From JBOGWY01 sp050694015 (GTDB lineage Bacteria > Actinomycetota > CADDZG01 > WHSQ01): DNA of 15,351 nucleotides. The notes under the pieces were generated by a model. That model had not been told where the DNA came from. It worked only from the letters and a program-made list of their open reading frames with translations, and searched no databases. The stretch is taken from contig JBOGWY010000066.1 of NCBI GenBank assembly GCA_050694015.1, forward strand, positions 1-15,351. Direction: 5' to 3'. The translations under genes and the position numbers were made by a program. Of this stretch, positions 7,629 through 15,243 are shown piece after piece. Positions within the stretch are counted from its first letter, which is position 1. Every line of letters begins with the position of its first letter.

Positions 7629-7652
7629 GCCCGCAGTCTAGAGACCGCGGGC
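7629..7652. promoter_or_regulatory. Inverted repeat abutting the tatA start codon
   Basis: Arms GCCCGCAGTCT (7629-7639) and AGACCGCGGGC (7642-7652) pair at 10 of 11 positions around a 2-bp centre. The repeat ends at the base before the tatA ATG and contains its candidate -10 element TAGACT. No T-run follows on the minus strand, so it is not a standard intrinsic terminator. An operator or a start-site hairpin is possible. Confidence 0.45.
7635..7640 (-). promoter_or_regulatory. Candidate -10 element for leaderless tatA mRNA
   Basis: TAGACT matches the actinobacterial TANNNT -10 pattern and ends exactly 6 nt before the ATG, so transcription would begin at or next to the start codon. No ribosome binding site is present. 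No convincing -35 hexamer is seen at 17-18 nt spacing. Confidence 0.4.
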
Positions 7653-7686
7653 ATGGACGGGGAAGGTATGTGGTTGTGTGCGGTGG

Positions 7687-8013
7687 CTACTGCGTGGGGC
7701 CGACCAGCTGCTCGAGCCAGTCGTCACCCTTGAGGATCTCGTGGAAGGCGAGCAGGTCGTCGTGTGTGATCGCCGGACCCTCGCGAGTCTCGAGGGCCTC
7801 TGCAGGCACGTGCATCAGCACCGGCATCACGCCTCCGGAGAGGAGCAGCCGCACGATGCGGTCGTCTGCAGGCTTCTCGATGAACTCGGCACAGTTCGGG
7901 CAGGAGAATCCGTAGGTGTTCGACGAACGGGATCCACCGATACGGAGAAGGATGTCCTCTGCGGTGAGATCCACTTCCCCGCAGGCGGGGCACGTTGCCT
8001 TGATGGTGGTCAT
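7687..8013 (-). CDS. Small zinc-ribbon protein
   Basis: A 108-residue protein with two CPxC knuckles, C8-x2-C11 (CPAC) and C38-x2-C41 (CPNC), spaced like a zinc ribbon binding one zinc ion. Between them is DLTAEDILLRI, and after them EKPADDRIVRLLLSGGVMP, a block I associate with small uncharacterised actinobacterial proteins, though I cannot name a family. The C-terminal half is acidic and helical (DDLLAFHEILKGDDWLEQL). No membrane segment. The ATG has a fair Shine-Dalgarno (GGAAGAGG, about 7 nt spacing). It is divergent from the histidine kinase (156-nt shared upstream region) and 58 nt upstream of tatA. A role in transcription or as a small metal-binding adaptor is a guess. Confidence 0.8.
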   Translation of the reverse strand: MTTIKATCPACGEVDLTAEDILLRIGGSRSSNTYGFSCPNCAEFIEKPADDRIVRLLLSGGVMPVLMHVPAEALETREGPAITHDDLLAFHEILKGDDWLEQLVGPTQ

Positions 8014-8169
8014 CTCGTCGCCTCTTCCTCTTTTGATTTATCCCTACGCCCTAACTATCGGCCGCTGGCATAGCGGCTTTAGAAAGTTCGATGCCTCGAT
8101 TTCGTACGCACAAATGAGGGGGTAAGTCGCCCTAAATCGGGGGGTTTCACGGGTCGATGTAGTTGAGAG

Positions 8170-10242
8170 ATGTCTCTACTCGACCGTGTCCGCCCGAAGC
8201 TCCCTCAGGCCCCCGAGAAGTGGAAAAGGGGCCTCGAAGCCGCGCTCACCGTCAGCGACATCGCGGCGTCCTCGATGCCGCTCCCCGAGGCGGTCCAGGG
8301 CATGGTCGAGGCGGCGATCCAGCTTCTCGATGCCGAGCAGGGCTCGATCATGCTGCTCGAAGACGACGGCCGCACGCTGGTGCTGGTCGCGTCCTACGGA
8401 CTCCCTTCCGAGGTACCGGTCGGTCACGAGCTGAAGGTGGGTGAGAGCGTGGCCGGTCGCGTCCTCGTCACCGGCAAGCCGCTCCTGTTGGGTCAGGTCG
8501 ACAGCGATGCGTTCGATCATTTCGTTCCCAAGGCGCGGCATATCTCCTCGAGCATCGTGGTTCCGCTCCGCGTTCAGGGTCGTCCGATCGGGGTGCTGAA
8601 CCTCGCCATCGCAGCGGAGTCACCGCAGTTCGAAGAGGACGACCTCCGGGTGGCGCAGATGTTCGCCGACCAGGCCGGTGCGGTCATCTACCGCGCGAAG
8701 CTCCACGAACAGGCCGAGCACCGCTCTTCGGATCTGACCGCTCTGGTCGAGTCCAGCAAGGGGCTCCTCGGAACCCTCGACGTCGAGTCCCTGCTGCAAG
8801 CGGTGCTCGATGGTGCCGCACGTCTGGCCGGCTCGAACGAAGGCTTCGCGTGCCTCTTCGACGCGGAGTCGTCGTCGATCTCGCAAGGGATCTTCCGAGG
8901 CTTCCAGAAGGACACGATCCGCGAGCTGCTCGATCGTCCCGAAGTGATCGAAGCGATCCGGGCCGTGGACGTCGCGGTGTTCGACCACGAGACGCTCGGA
9001 GCTCTCGCCGCGGTCGGGCTCCGCACCGCCGAGGGAACGCGCGGCGTCATAGTCGTTACCTCCGACCCCGATCTGATCGACGACCGTAGCCACCTGATGA
9101 AGGCGTTCGGTCAGCAATGCAACACCGCGATCGGCTCGGCCGAGATCTACGGCCAGATCGAACGCAAGGAGAGCGAGGTCTCCTCGATCCTCCACAGCAT
9201 GCCGAACCCGATCGTGCTCGTGGACTCGCGGGGCAAGATCGTGGGCGTCAACCCCGCAGCCGAACAGATCTTCTCGATCTCGGGAGCCTTCTCAGCCGGT
9301 TCTTCGGTGAAGGGGGCCCTCGGACACGAAGAGGTCGAGAAGCTCCTCGAGGGCGATGGCGAGATGCAGAGCGAGGTCATCGCCGGCAATCCCCCGCGCA
9401 CATACAAGGTGCGGGTGACCGACGTGCGCGTCCCGGGCGCTCCGATGGGACGGGTCCTGATCATGGACGACGTCACGGCCGAGCGGCATACCGCGCAGAC
9501 GCAACGCGACTTCGTGGCGATGATCGGACACGAGCTCCGTACCCCGCTGACGATCATCAAGGGCTTCGCGCGCACGCTGCTCCGGCGTCTCGACCAGGCC
9601 ACGGTCGAGGACGTTTCCGAGGGCCTGCGTACGATCGACGGCCGCGCCAACCAACTGGAACGACTGATCGAGGACCTTCTCTACGTGTCCCAGATCGAGA
9701 GCCGCGAGGCCTCGCTGCGGATCGAGAAGATCGATCTCGCCACGTTGGCTCGGTCGGTCGCGAGCGACATCATCAACGAGCACAAGGGCCGCGAGGTCAT
9801 CATCGACATCCCCGCCGGACTCCAGTGGTCGTGCGACGAGACCAAGATCGGCCTCGTCCTCCGCCACATGATCGAGAACGGCCTCAAGTACTCCGAAGGT
9901 CCCCATCCGGTGACGGTGCGGGCCCAGGACGAATACGAAGAGGTCCGTATCGACGTGATCGACCGCGGCGTCGGCATCGTGTCCACGGATATCCCTGAGA
10001 TCTTCGAGCGCTTCCGCCAGGTCGACGGCTCCGCGACCCGCTCGGTCGGCGGAACCGGAGTCGGTCTCTACCTGTGCGCACAGCTCGTGCGGATGCACGA
10101 CGGCCGGATCTGGGTCGACTCGACCTGGGGCAAGGGCTCGACGTTCTCGTTCGCACTGCCGAAGCGGGCCGTAACGTCTGACGTCGTCCGGATCGTCGCG
10201 TCGGACGACGCCAACGCACCGATAGTCAACCGCGGGGCCTGA
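8170..10242 (+). CDS. Soluble GAF-GAF-PAS sensor histidine kinase
   Basis: A 690-residue histidine kinase with no transmembrane helix, hence cytoplasmic. Domains in order: GAF about 25-175, a second, more divergent GAF about 190-325, PAS about 335-440, dimerisation/phosphoacceptor helix with H454 in MIGHELRTPL, and an HATPase_c domain with N-box HMIENGLKYS (566-575), G1 DRGVGI (598-603), F-box IFERFRQ (611-617) and G2 GGTGVGLYL (627-635). All catalytic motifs look intact. No response regulator is nearby, so it is an orphan kinase whose partner lies elsewhere. It is the only plus-strand gene; its stop lies one base from the pafC stop, converging. The ATG lacks a clear Shine-Dalgarno. The ligand of the GAF domains cannot be told. 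Confidence 0.95.
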   Translation: MSLLDRVRPKLPQAPEKWKRGLEAALTVSDIAASSMPLPEAVQGMVEAAIQLLDAEQGSIMLLEDDGRTLVLVASYGLPSEVPVGHELKVGESVAGRVLVTGKPLLLGQVDSDAFDHFVPKARHISSSIVVPLRVQGRPIGVLNLAIAAESPQFEEDDLRVAQMFADQAGAVIYRAKLHEQAEHRSSDLTALVESSKGLLGTLDVESLLQAVLDGAARLAGSNEGFACLFDAESSSISQGIFRGFQKDTIRELLDRPEVIEAIRAVDVAVFDHETLGALAAVGLRTAEGTRGVIVVTSDPDLIDDRSHLMKAFGQQCNTAIGSAEIYGQIERKESEVSSILHSMPNPIVLVDSRGKIVGVNPAAEQIFSISGAFSAGSSVKGALGHEEVEKLLEGDGEMQSEVIAGNPPRTYKVRVTDVRVPGAPMGRVLIMDDVTAERHTAQTQRDFVAMIGHELRTPLTIIKGFARTLLRRLDQATVEDVSEGLRTIDGRANQLERLIEDLLYVSQIESREASLRIEKIDLATLARSVASDIINEHKGREVIIDIPAGLQWSCDETKIGLVLRHMIENGLKYSEGPHPVTVRAQDEYEEVRIDVIDRGVGIVSTDIPEIFERFRQVDGSATRSVGGTGVGLYLCAQLVRMHDGRIWVDSTWGKGSTFSFALPKRAVTSDVVRIVASDDANAPIVNRGA

Positions 10243-10243
10243 G

Positions 10244-11212
10244 TCACTGGTGGCGGGCCGCGATCCGGCCGCCCAGCTCAGTGGCCGCGTCGGCCGTCTG
10301 TTGCGGCTTCACGTTGCGGACGTCAGCTCCCAGTTGCAATAGCAGCGTTGCGGCCCACCTCTCCCCGCTCGCGATGAGCTCCACCTCGCGCCAGCCGTCG
10401 TCGAGCGTGCGGGCCGAGGCCACCGGGTAGTAGTCCTCGAACCAGCGGGCCGCGGCGGGCGAGATCTCTATCGTCATCGTCGGCTGGGCCCCCTCGCCGA
10501 GGAACGCACCCTTGTAGCGCTGGGGGTCGAAATCGGCGGGAATGTCGGCGGCCTCGTCACGCGACTCCACCGCCTTGATCCGGTCGACGCGGAACATGCG
10601 CTCCTCACCGCTGAGGTGGTCGTGGCCGACGAGGTACCAGTGACCCATCGCCGCGATGAGTCCCCACGGATCGACATCGCGGTCGCTGAGCTCGCCGCGG
10701 GACGCGGACCGGTACTCGAGGTGGACGCGCCGCCGCTCGGACAACGAGCGTTGGAGCGTCTGCATGTGCTCCGACGGCCCCGGATCGACCTTGACGCCGA
10801 TCCCCGCTCCGTCACCCTCGATGCCGGTCCCGAGAGCGCGCCCGAGCTTGGTCAGGGCGCGCTTGAGTGCGTCGGCACCCTCCATTCCGGGTAGCTCTGC
10901 GATCGCGGCCGCCCCCGCGTAAAGAGCGAGGGCCTCGGATGGGGTCAGTCGCAAGGGCGCCGAGAAGTAGTCGGCCATGCGGACGTAGATCCGGTCATCA
11001 TCGATCATCACGTCGATCAGATCGCCGGGGCCGTAGCCGGGCAGACCACAGAAGAAGACGAGCTGCAGGTCGTCCAGGATCTCGTTCTTGCGAACGTTGA
11101 ACTTCTTCGACAGCTCATCGACAGATACGCCCGGGTGCTGGATCGCATACGGGAGCATGACGAGGATCCGGCTGAGCCTGCGGCCGAGGCGGTTCGCGTT
11201 CTCGGCGCTCAT
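10244..11212 (-). CDS. pafC: WYL-domain transcription regulator PafC
   Basis: A 322-residue WYL protein, the second half of the PafBC pair. In mycobacteria PafB and PafC form a heterodimeric activator of the RecA-independent DNA-damage response; despite the name they are not needed for proteasome activity. The N-terminus has a winged-helix segment (RLSRILVMLPYAIQHPGVSV, then DELSKKFNVRKNEILDDLQL), and the WYL motif is W192-Y193-L194 within PWGLIAAMGHWYLVGHDH, followed by FRVDRIKAVE. The C-terminal part resembles the WCX region. The frame is open further upstream to 11467, but that extension is Arg-rich and lies inside pafB; the ATG at 11212 overlaps the pafB stop (ATGA) and gives the normal length. 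Its 3' end faces the kinase gene with no terminator. Confidence 0.92.
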   Translation of the reverse strand: MSAENANRLGRRLSRILVMLPYAIQHPGVSVDELSKKFNVRKNEILDDLQLVFFCGLPGYGPGDLIDVMIDDDRIYVRMADYFSAPLRLTPSEALALYAGAAAIAELPGMEGADALKRALTKLGRALGTGIEGDGAGIGVKVDPGPSEHMQTLQRSLSERRRVHLEYRSASRGELSDRDVDPWGLIAAMGHWYLVGHDHLSGEERMFRVDRIKAVESRDEAADIPADFDPQRYKGAFLGEGAQPTMTIEISPAAARWFEDYYPVASARTLDDGWREVELIASGERWAATLLLQLGADVRNVKPQQTADAATELGGRIAARHQ

Positions 11213-12168
11213 GCGCGCACGAACCGTTCGATCTGGCGCGCGACGGCCTCTCGGACCTCGGCCGGTTCGACGACTTCCACCTGGTCGGCGAACCCGATGA
11301 CCCACGACACGAATGCGTCGACGTTCGCGACGGGCATCTGGACGTGGACCGCCCCGTCCGAGACGGTGGTCTGTTCGAGCCCGGCGAGGTTCTGCTCGGG
11401 CCACCACGCGAGCGCGGGGTCGAAGCGCACCTCCGCCTGCGTCGCGGTCTGTTCGCCGATCTCCCACGGTTCCCCCGCGAGGTGTGCTCGTGCATCGAAA
11501 CTTTCGGGGATATCGAAGGTGGCACTGCCCTTGCTCACGTCGGGTTTGATGCGCGACACCTTGAAAGAACGCACCGCGTCGCGGACGGAATCACGGCCCA
11601 CGACGTACCAGTGGCCCGAGCGATGCACCAGCCCGTACGGCTCCACGGTCCTCTCGCTCGCGTCTCCGGTAGCGGTCTCGTACTCGAACGTCACCGGAGC
11701 GCGGTCGAGCAGAGCCTCGTAGAGGGGGCCGAGGAGAGGCTGCTCCGCGGCCACGTCCGCTCCCCACACGACGCGCGGTCCGGACCACGACGTGCCCGGA
11801 GCATCGACCGACAGCTTCATGAGCCCCGACTCCGCGACGCTACTCCCGCCGACGACCGTCTCCGCGGCGAGTTTCAGCGCGGCGAGTTCGTCCGGTTCGA
11901 GATCGAGCTCCGGAAGGTAGTACTTCTCCTTCGGGATGATGTAGCCCTCGACGTCCTGGCCCATGACTCCCGTGGGTCGGAGCTCGAGTGGGATCCCCAT
12001 CGTGCGTAGGGCGTCCTTGTCGCGCTCGAACGCGCGGCGGAACGCTTCCTGGTTCGGTTGGTCGTAACCGGCGATGCGATCCCGGATCTGCTCGGCGGTG
12101 AGGGGTCGCTCGGTCTCGAGGAGGGCGGCGATCAGGTTGATGAGTCGCTCGATGCGCCGCACGCTCAC
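11209..12168 (-). CDS. pafB: WYL-domain transcription regulator PafB
   Basis: A 319-residue HTH-WYL protein. The N-terminal winged helix (RRIERLINLIAALLETERPL, then TAEQIRDRIAGY) would bind DNA; the WYL domain spans about 150-207 with W187-Y188 in PYGLVHRSGHWYVVGRD and FKVSRI; a WCX-like C-terminal region follows. It is the partner of PafC for the mycobacterial-type DNA-damage regulon, where WYL domains are thought to sense a nucleic-acid ligand. The GTG start overlaps the preceding DUF3866 stop by 4 nt (GTGA) and its stop overlaps the pafC start (ATGA), so equal production with PafC through coupling is expected. Order pafB then pafC is as in Mycobacterium. Confidence 0.92.
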   Translation of the reverse strand: MSVRRIERLINLIAALLETERPLTAEQIRDRIAGYDQPNQEAFRRAFERDKDALRTMGIPLELRPTGVMGQDVEGYIIPKEKYYLPELDLEPDELAALKLAAETVVGGSSVAESGLMKLSVDAPGTSWSGPRVVWGADVAAEQPLLGPLYEALLDRAPVTFEYETATGDASERTVEPYGLVHRSGHWYVVGRDSVRDAVRSFKVSRIKPDVSKGSATFDIPESFDARAHLAGEPWEIGEQTATQAEVRFDPALAWWPEQNLAGLEQTTVSDGAVHVQMPVANVDAFVSWVIGFADQVEVVEPAEVREAVARQIERFVRA

Positions 12169-13256
12169 GATATCGGCGTCCCTCTCGACGGATCGACGGC
12201 GACCGCGCCCGCGGCGGCGGCAGCTAGGAAGAGCTCGGGCGCGTCGGTCATGGGTCGTCCCATCGTCGTGGGGTTCAGACCCTTACCGCGCAGGAGCGCG
12301 ATGCCATCCTCACCCGAGGCGGAGACGAGATCGTGCTTGCCCGCCACACCGGTGTCGCGCAGCTGCGCGAGGACGAGGGCGGCGTGGTCCCGGCCGTCGA
12401 GATCGGGGACGACTACGGTCGCTCTCTCTCGTGCTGCGGTCGACAGCGCCGTGAGGCTGTGATGGCTGACCCCGCGGTGTCGCTCCCGCTCGTCGCGGAA
12501 CGACAGGCGCACCGCGGCAACGGCGCTCCCTCCAAGGGCCGTCGTCGCGTCGAGTATCTGCCCCTGCTCGATCGCCGTGAATCCCAGGGCGGTGCCGGTG
12601 CCCACGACCCCCGGGCCCATCGCGACGACGACGACATCGCACTTCGCGACGATCCGGAGAGCCACCAGACCCGAGAACGCGTTCACACATTCGAGGTCGC
12701 CGCCGAAGGCATGTCCGGACGTGCACGTAGTGTCCAGCAGTCCGGCGCTGCGTAGATCTCCGACCAAACGGCTCCACGCGATCGGAAGACCTCCGCCGTC
12801 GGTCATCAGGTAGCCGACGCGGGCGTCTGGATGTGCGGCCTTGATGCCTCCGACCACGCCGGCGACCTGGGAATGCAGACCGCACGCGACCACCGCCATG
12901 CCGTCGATCGATCGCTCGTTCTCGAGTCGGAGGTGATGCGGGCTCTCGGGAGCTTCGACGGCCACCACCGGTCGCTGCCACGGCGTGTAGCGGAGCTTCA
13001 TGATGTGCCCCTGTGGTGTCGTCTCGGGCCCGCGCCCGTCCATGTTCCAGAGGATGAACCCGATCCCTCCGGTCCCCAGTTTCAGATCGATGCCCGTCAT
13101 GTTGACAACGACCGTGTCGCCGGCGCGGATGCGGCCGATCATCCGCGGGAAGGCAACCGCTTCGTACTGGCCGTCGGGCATCTGGACGACCGTCCTTATC
13201 AGGAGGTCTTGCTCCTTGACGATCTCGATGACCTTCCCTTTACGGAAGGGGGTCAT
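12165..13256 (-). CDS. DUF3866 family protein in the paf operon
   Basis: A 363-residue protein that I assign to the DUF3866 family of unknown function. The N-terminus (about 1-75) looks like a small beta barrel (KGKVIEIVKEQDLLIRTVVQ ... GDTVVVNMTGIDLKLGTGG). A Rossmann-like core follows: VVACGLHSQVAGVVGGIKA (122-140), VGYLMTDGGGLP (147-158), a glycine-rich loop VVVAMGPGVVGTGTALGF (209-226), and a polar segment SFRDERERHRGVSHHSLTALS (252-272) with H260, H265 and H266 that could form a catalytic or metal site. No membrane segment. The ATG at 13256 overlaps the pafA stop as ATGA; an upstream in-frame start at 13313 would lie inside pafA. It is coupled on both sides, to pafA and pafB, which suggests a role linked to pupylation or the damage response, but no activity is known to me. 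Confidence 0.85.
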   Translation of the reverse strand: MTPFRKGKVIEIVKEQDLLIRTVVQMPDGQYEAVAFPRMIGRIRAGDTVVVNMTGIDLKLGTGGIGFILWNMDGRGPETTPQGHIMKLRYTPWQRPVVAVEAPESPHHLRLENERSIDGMAVVACGLHSQVAGVVGGIKAAHPDARVGYLMTDGGGLPIAWSRLVGDLRSAGLLDTTCTSGHAFGGDLECVNAFSGLVALRIVAKCDVVVVAMGPGVVGTGTALGFTAIEQGQILDATTALGGSAVAAVRLSFRDERERHRGVSHHSLTALSTAARERATVVVPDLDGRDHAALVLAQLRDTGVAGKHDLVSASGEDGIALLRGKGLNPTTMGRPMTDAPELFLAAAAAGAVAVDPSRGTPIS

Positions 13257-14605
13257 AGAGACGCGATGAGTTTGGCGACGCGCTCGTCCACCGAACGGAA
13301 CGGGTCCTTGCACAGGACGGTCCGCTGCGCCTGGTCGTTGAGCTTGAGGTGGACCCAGTCCACGGTGAAGTCGCGGCGCTTGCGTTTCGCGGCTCGGATG
13401 AACTCACCGCGCAACTTGGCACGCGTCGACTGGGGTGGTTCCTGCGTCGCGAGTTCGATGTCCTGTTCGTCGCACATCCGCTCGGCCATCCCGCGGCGCT
13501 CGAGGAGGTAGTAGAGCCCGCGCTTCCGGTTGACGTCGTGATAGGTCAGGTCCATCAGCGCCACGCGCGGGTGTGCGAGGGAGATGCTGTGTCGCTCGCG
13601 GTAGCTCTCGATGAGTTTGCGTTTCGAGATCCAGTCGACCTGGCGATCGAGTTTGTCCTGGTCGTGCTCGAGGTTGACGATCACGTGCTCCCACATGCCG
13701 GCGATCTCCTTCATCACGTGGTCATCACGTTGGTCGACCCATCGCAGGGCCTTCTCGAGGTACTCCTTCTGCATGTCGAGAGCGCTCGCCTCGCGTCCAT
13801 TCGCGAGCCGGACGCGTCGCCGACACGTGGTGTCGTGGCTGATCTCTCGGATGGCGCGGATCGGGTTCTCGAGCGTCATGTCGCGGACCTGAACCCCTTC
13901 CTCGAGCATGCGCAGCAGCAGGGCCGTGCTTCCGATCTTCAGATAACTGGCCCACTCGTTCATGTTCGAGTCGCCGACGATCACGTGGAGGCGCCGGTAC
14001 TTCTCGGCGTCGGCGTGGGGCTCGTCGCGAGTGTTGATGATGGGGCGGGACCGGGTTGTGGCGGAAGACACGCCTTCCCAGATGTGCTCGGCGCGCTGGC
14101 TGATGCAGAAGAGTGCGCCGCGGGCGGTCTGCAGGACCTTGCCGGCGCCGGCGAAGATCTGCCTGGTGACGAAGAACGGGATCATGACCTCGGCAAGGCG
14201 ACCGAACTCGCCGTAACGGCTCACGAGGTAGTTCTCGTGGCTTCCGTAACTATTGCCGGCCGAGTCGGTGTTGTTCTTGAACAGATAGATGTCGCCGGAG
14301 ATGCCCTCTTCCCTCAGGCGGGCCTCGGCGGCCTTGAGGAGCCCTTCGAGGATCCGCTCCCCCGCCTTGTCGTGCACGACGAGGTCGTAGACCGTGTCGC
14401 ACTCCGGTGTGGCGTACTCGGGGTGCGAGCCGACGTCGAGGTAGAGCCGGGCCCCGTTCTCGAGGAAGACGTTGGAGCTGCGGCCCCACGACACGACCCG
14501 GCGGAAGAGATAGCGGGCGACCTCGTCGGGACTCAGGCGGCGCTGCCCCCTAAAGGTGCAGGTCACGCCGTATTCGTTCTCGGTGCCGAAGATGCGCCTC
14601 TCCAC
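13253..14605 (-). CDS. pafA: Pup--protein ligase PafA
   Basis: A complete 450-residue Pup ligase. It uses ATP to phosphorylate the C-terminal glutamate of Pup and joins it to substrate lysines, marking proteins for the actinobacterial proteasome; it acts in the cytoplasm. The ATP/Mg site opens with IFGTENEYG (E9), and the catalytic aspartate is D57 in RLYLDVGSHPEYATPECD, the same number as in M. tuberculosis PafA. KNNTDSAGNSYGSHENYLV and the RPIINTRDEPHAD segment are further family signatures. Intact D57 and the overall length separate it from Dop, which carries an extra Dop loop. The GTG start has no Shine-Dalgarno but a TATGCT 6 nt upstream. Its stop overlaps the DUF3866 start. The pup, dop, mpa and prcBA genes expected upstream are replaced here by the homing endonuclease and 16S rRNA. 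Confidence 0.97.
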   Translation of the reverse strand: MERRIFGTENEYGVTCTFRGQRRLSPDEVARYLFRRVVSWGRSSNVFLENGARLYLDVGSHPEYATPECDTVYDLVVHDKAGERILEGLLKAAEARLREEGISGDIYLFKNNTDSAGNSYGSHENYLVSRYGEFGRLAEVMIPFFVTRQIFAGAGKVLQTARGALFCISQRAEHIWEGVSSATTRSRPIINTRDEPHADAEKYRRLHVIVGDSNMNEWASYLKIGSTALLLRMLEEGVQVRDMTLENPIRAIREISHDTTCRRRVRLANGREASALDMQKEYLEKALRWVDQRDDHVMKEIAGMWEHVIVNLEHDQDKLDRQVDWISKRKLIESYRERHSISLAHPRVALMDLTYHDVNRKRGLYYLLERRGMAERMCDEQDIELATQEPPQSTRAKLRGEFIRAAKRKRRDFTVDWVHLKLNDQAQRTVLCKDPFRSVDERVAKLIASL

Positions 14606-14611
14606 GTGAAA

Positions 14612-14617
14612 AGCATA
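14612..14617 (-). promoter_or_regulatory. Candidate -10 element for leaderless pafA mRNA
   Basis: TATGCT (TANNNT) ends 6 nt before the pafA GTG; the intervening TTTCAC offers no ribosome binding site. Transcription would start at the GTG. This gives the paf operon its own promoter, independent of the 16S transcript. No clear -35 element is seen. Confidence 0.45.
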
Positions 14618-14706
14618 CGTGGGGGCCGCCTGTAGGGCCGTTGTTTGGGTCCGGGCGGCCGCAGTTAGCGGCTAGCGCGAGCCGCCGACGATCGATCCCA
14701 GAGGAA

Positions 14707-15189
14707 CTAACCGATCGAAGTGCCTGACATCCCGCGAGTGTTGTGCGCCCTCAGCCGGGCGGCCAATTCTCGTCCTGCCTCGAGACCGGCTTCATGCCGA
14801 TGCGCGCCCATATAAAGAAGATGGACGAGCTCGGCAAAGAGCTGGAAGGCTTCGTGCTTGCGGTCGAAAAGGGGGAACTCCGTGAAGAAGGGGACGACGC
14901 GTTCCTGAAGGTCCCCCAGCCGGGTGACTCGATACTTCACGTGGGGGTGCCAACCACGGTTCTCGTAGCCCTTATAGCGACCGAAGTCGAGGTCGTAGAT
15001 CGCACCGCAACCCAAATGAGACGCGACCGCTTCGAGAACGGACCTCTCGTCATGTCTCATCTCGATGCAGAAGCCGGGCCGGATCCGCCAGCCCGACTTG
15101 TACTTAGGGTCGGCCGCACTCTCTGCATAGAAGCAGCCCTCACCCACGACGAGCCCTGCGACGTTTTCTGGAGTGATTGTCCACGTCAT
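14707..15189 (-). CDS. Single-motif LAGLIDADG homing endonuclease
   Basis: A 160-residue protein of the I-CreI-like type that works as a homodimer and cuts a long DNA target. The LAGLIDADG helix is ENVAGLVVGEGCF (8-20), with E17 in the place of the metal-binding acidic residue (D20 of I-CreI). The family core continues with GFCIEMRHDERSVLEAVASH, the VVPFFTEFPLFDRKHEAF block and a basic C-terminal helix ending RAHNTRGM, so the gene looks full length and intact. The aspartate usually two residues before the catalytic acid is V15. I chose the ATG at 15189; a TTG at 15219 is also in frame but falls in the terminator's T-run. TACATT ends 7 nt before the ATG. It is free-standing, lying between a 16S terminator and pafA, not inside a visible intron. 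Such enzymes are best known from rRNA-gene introns. Confidence 0.82.
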   Translation of the reverse strand: MTWTITPENVAGLVVGEGCFYAESAADPKYKSGWRIRPGFCIEMRHDERSVLEAVASHLGCGAIYDLDFGRYKGYENRGWHPHVKYRVTRLGDLQERVVPFFTEFPLFDRKHEAFQLFAELVHLLYMGAHRHEAGLEAGRELAARLRAHNTRGMSGTSIG

Positions 15190-15196
15190 CCCGTCA

Positions 15197-15202
15197 AATG
15201 TA
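15197..15202 (-). promoter_or_regulatory. Candidate -10 element for the homing endonuclease gene
   Basis: TACATT fits TANNNT and ends 7 nt before the ATG at 15189, implying a leaderless or nearly leaderless mRNA that starts after the 16S terminator. No clear -35 at the normal spacing is visible. Confidence 0.35.
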
Positions 15203-15217
15203 AGGAGACCCTGTGAC

Positions 15218-15243
15218 AAAAAAGCGGCCCTCTAAAGGGCCGC
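15218..15243 (-). terminator. Strong rho-independent terminator after 16S rRNA
   Basis: On the minus strand GCGGCCCT-TTAG-AGGGCCGC forms a perfect 8-bp GC-rich stem with a tetraloop, followed immediately by six T residues (15223-15218). It lies about 77 nt past the mature 16S 3' end, so it should end the 16S transcript before any 23S gene. Confidence 0.88.

Noticed and set aside
8014..8169. Promoters for the divergent zinc-ribbon and kinase genes
   Set aside because: AT-richer patches exist (around 8030-8060), but no pair of -35 and -10 hexamers with acceptable spacing could be picked on either strand.
11213..11467. N-terminal extension of pafC upstream of 11212
   Set aside because: It lies inside pafB, is Arg-rich with no fold, and the ATG at 11212 overlaps the pafB stop as in the other junctions.
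13349..14635. Long open frame of over 400 codons on the plus strand opposite pafA, and similar plus-strand frames at 1135-1872 and 4934-6007
   Set aside because: These are antisense shadows of high-GC coding sequence; their products show no family motifs, while the opposite strand encodes clear PafA, thiolase and helicase.
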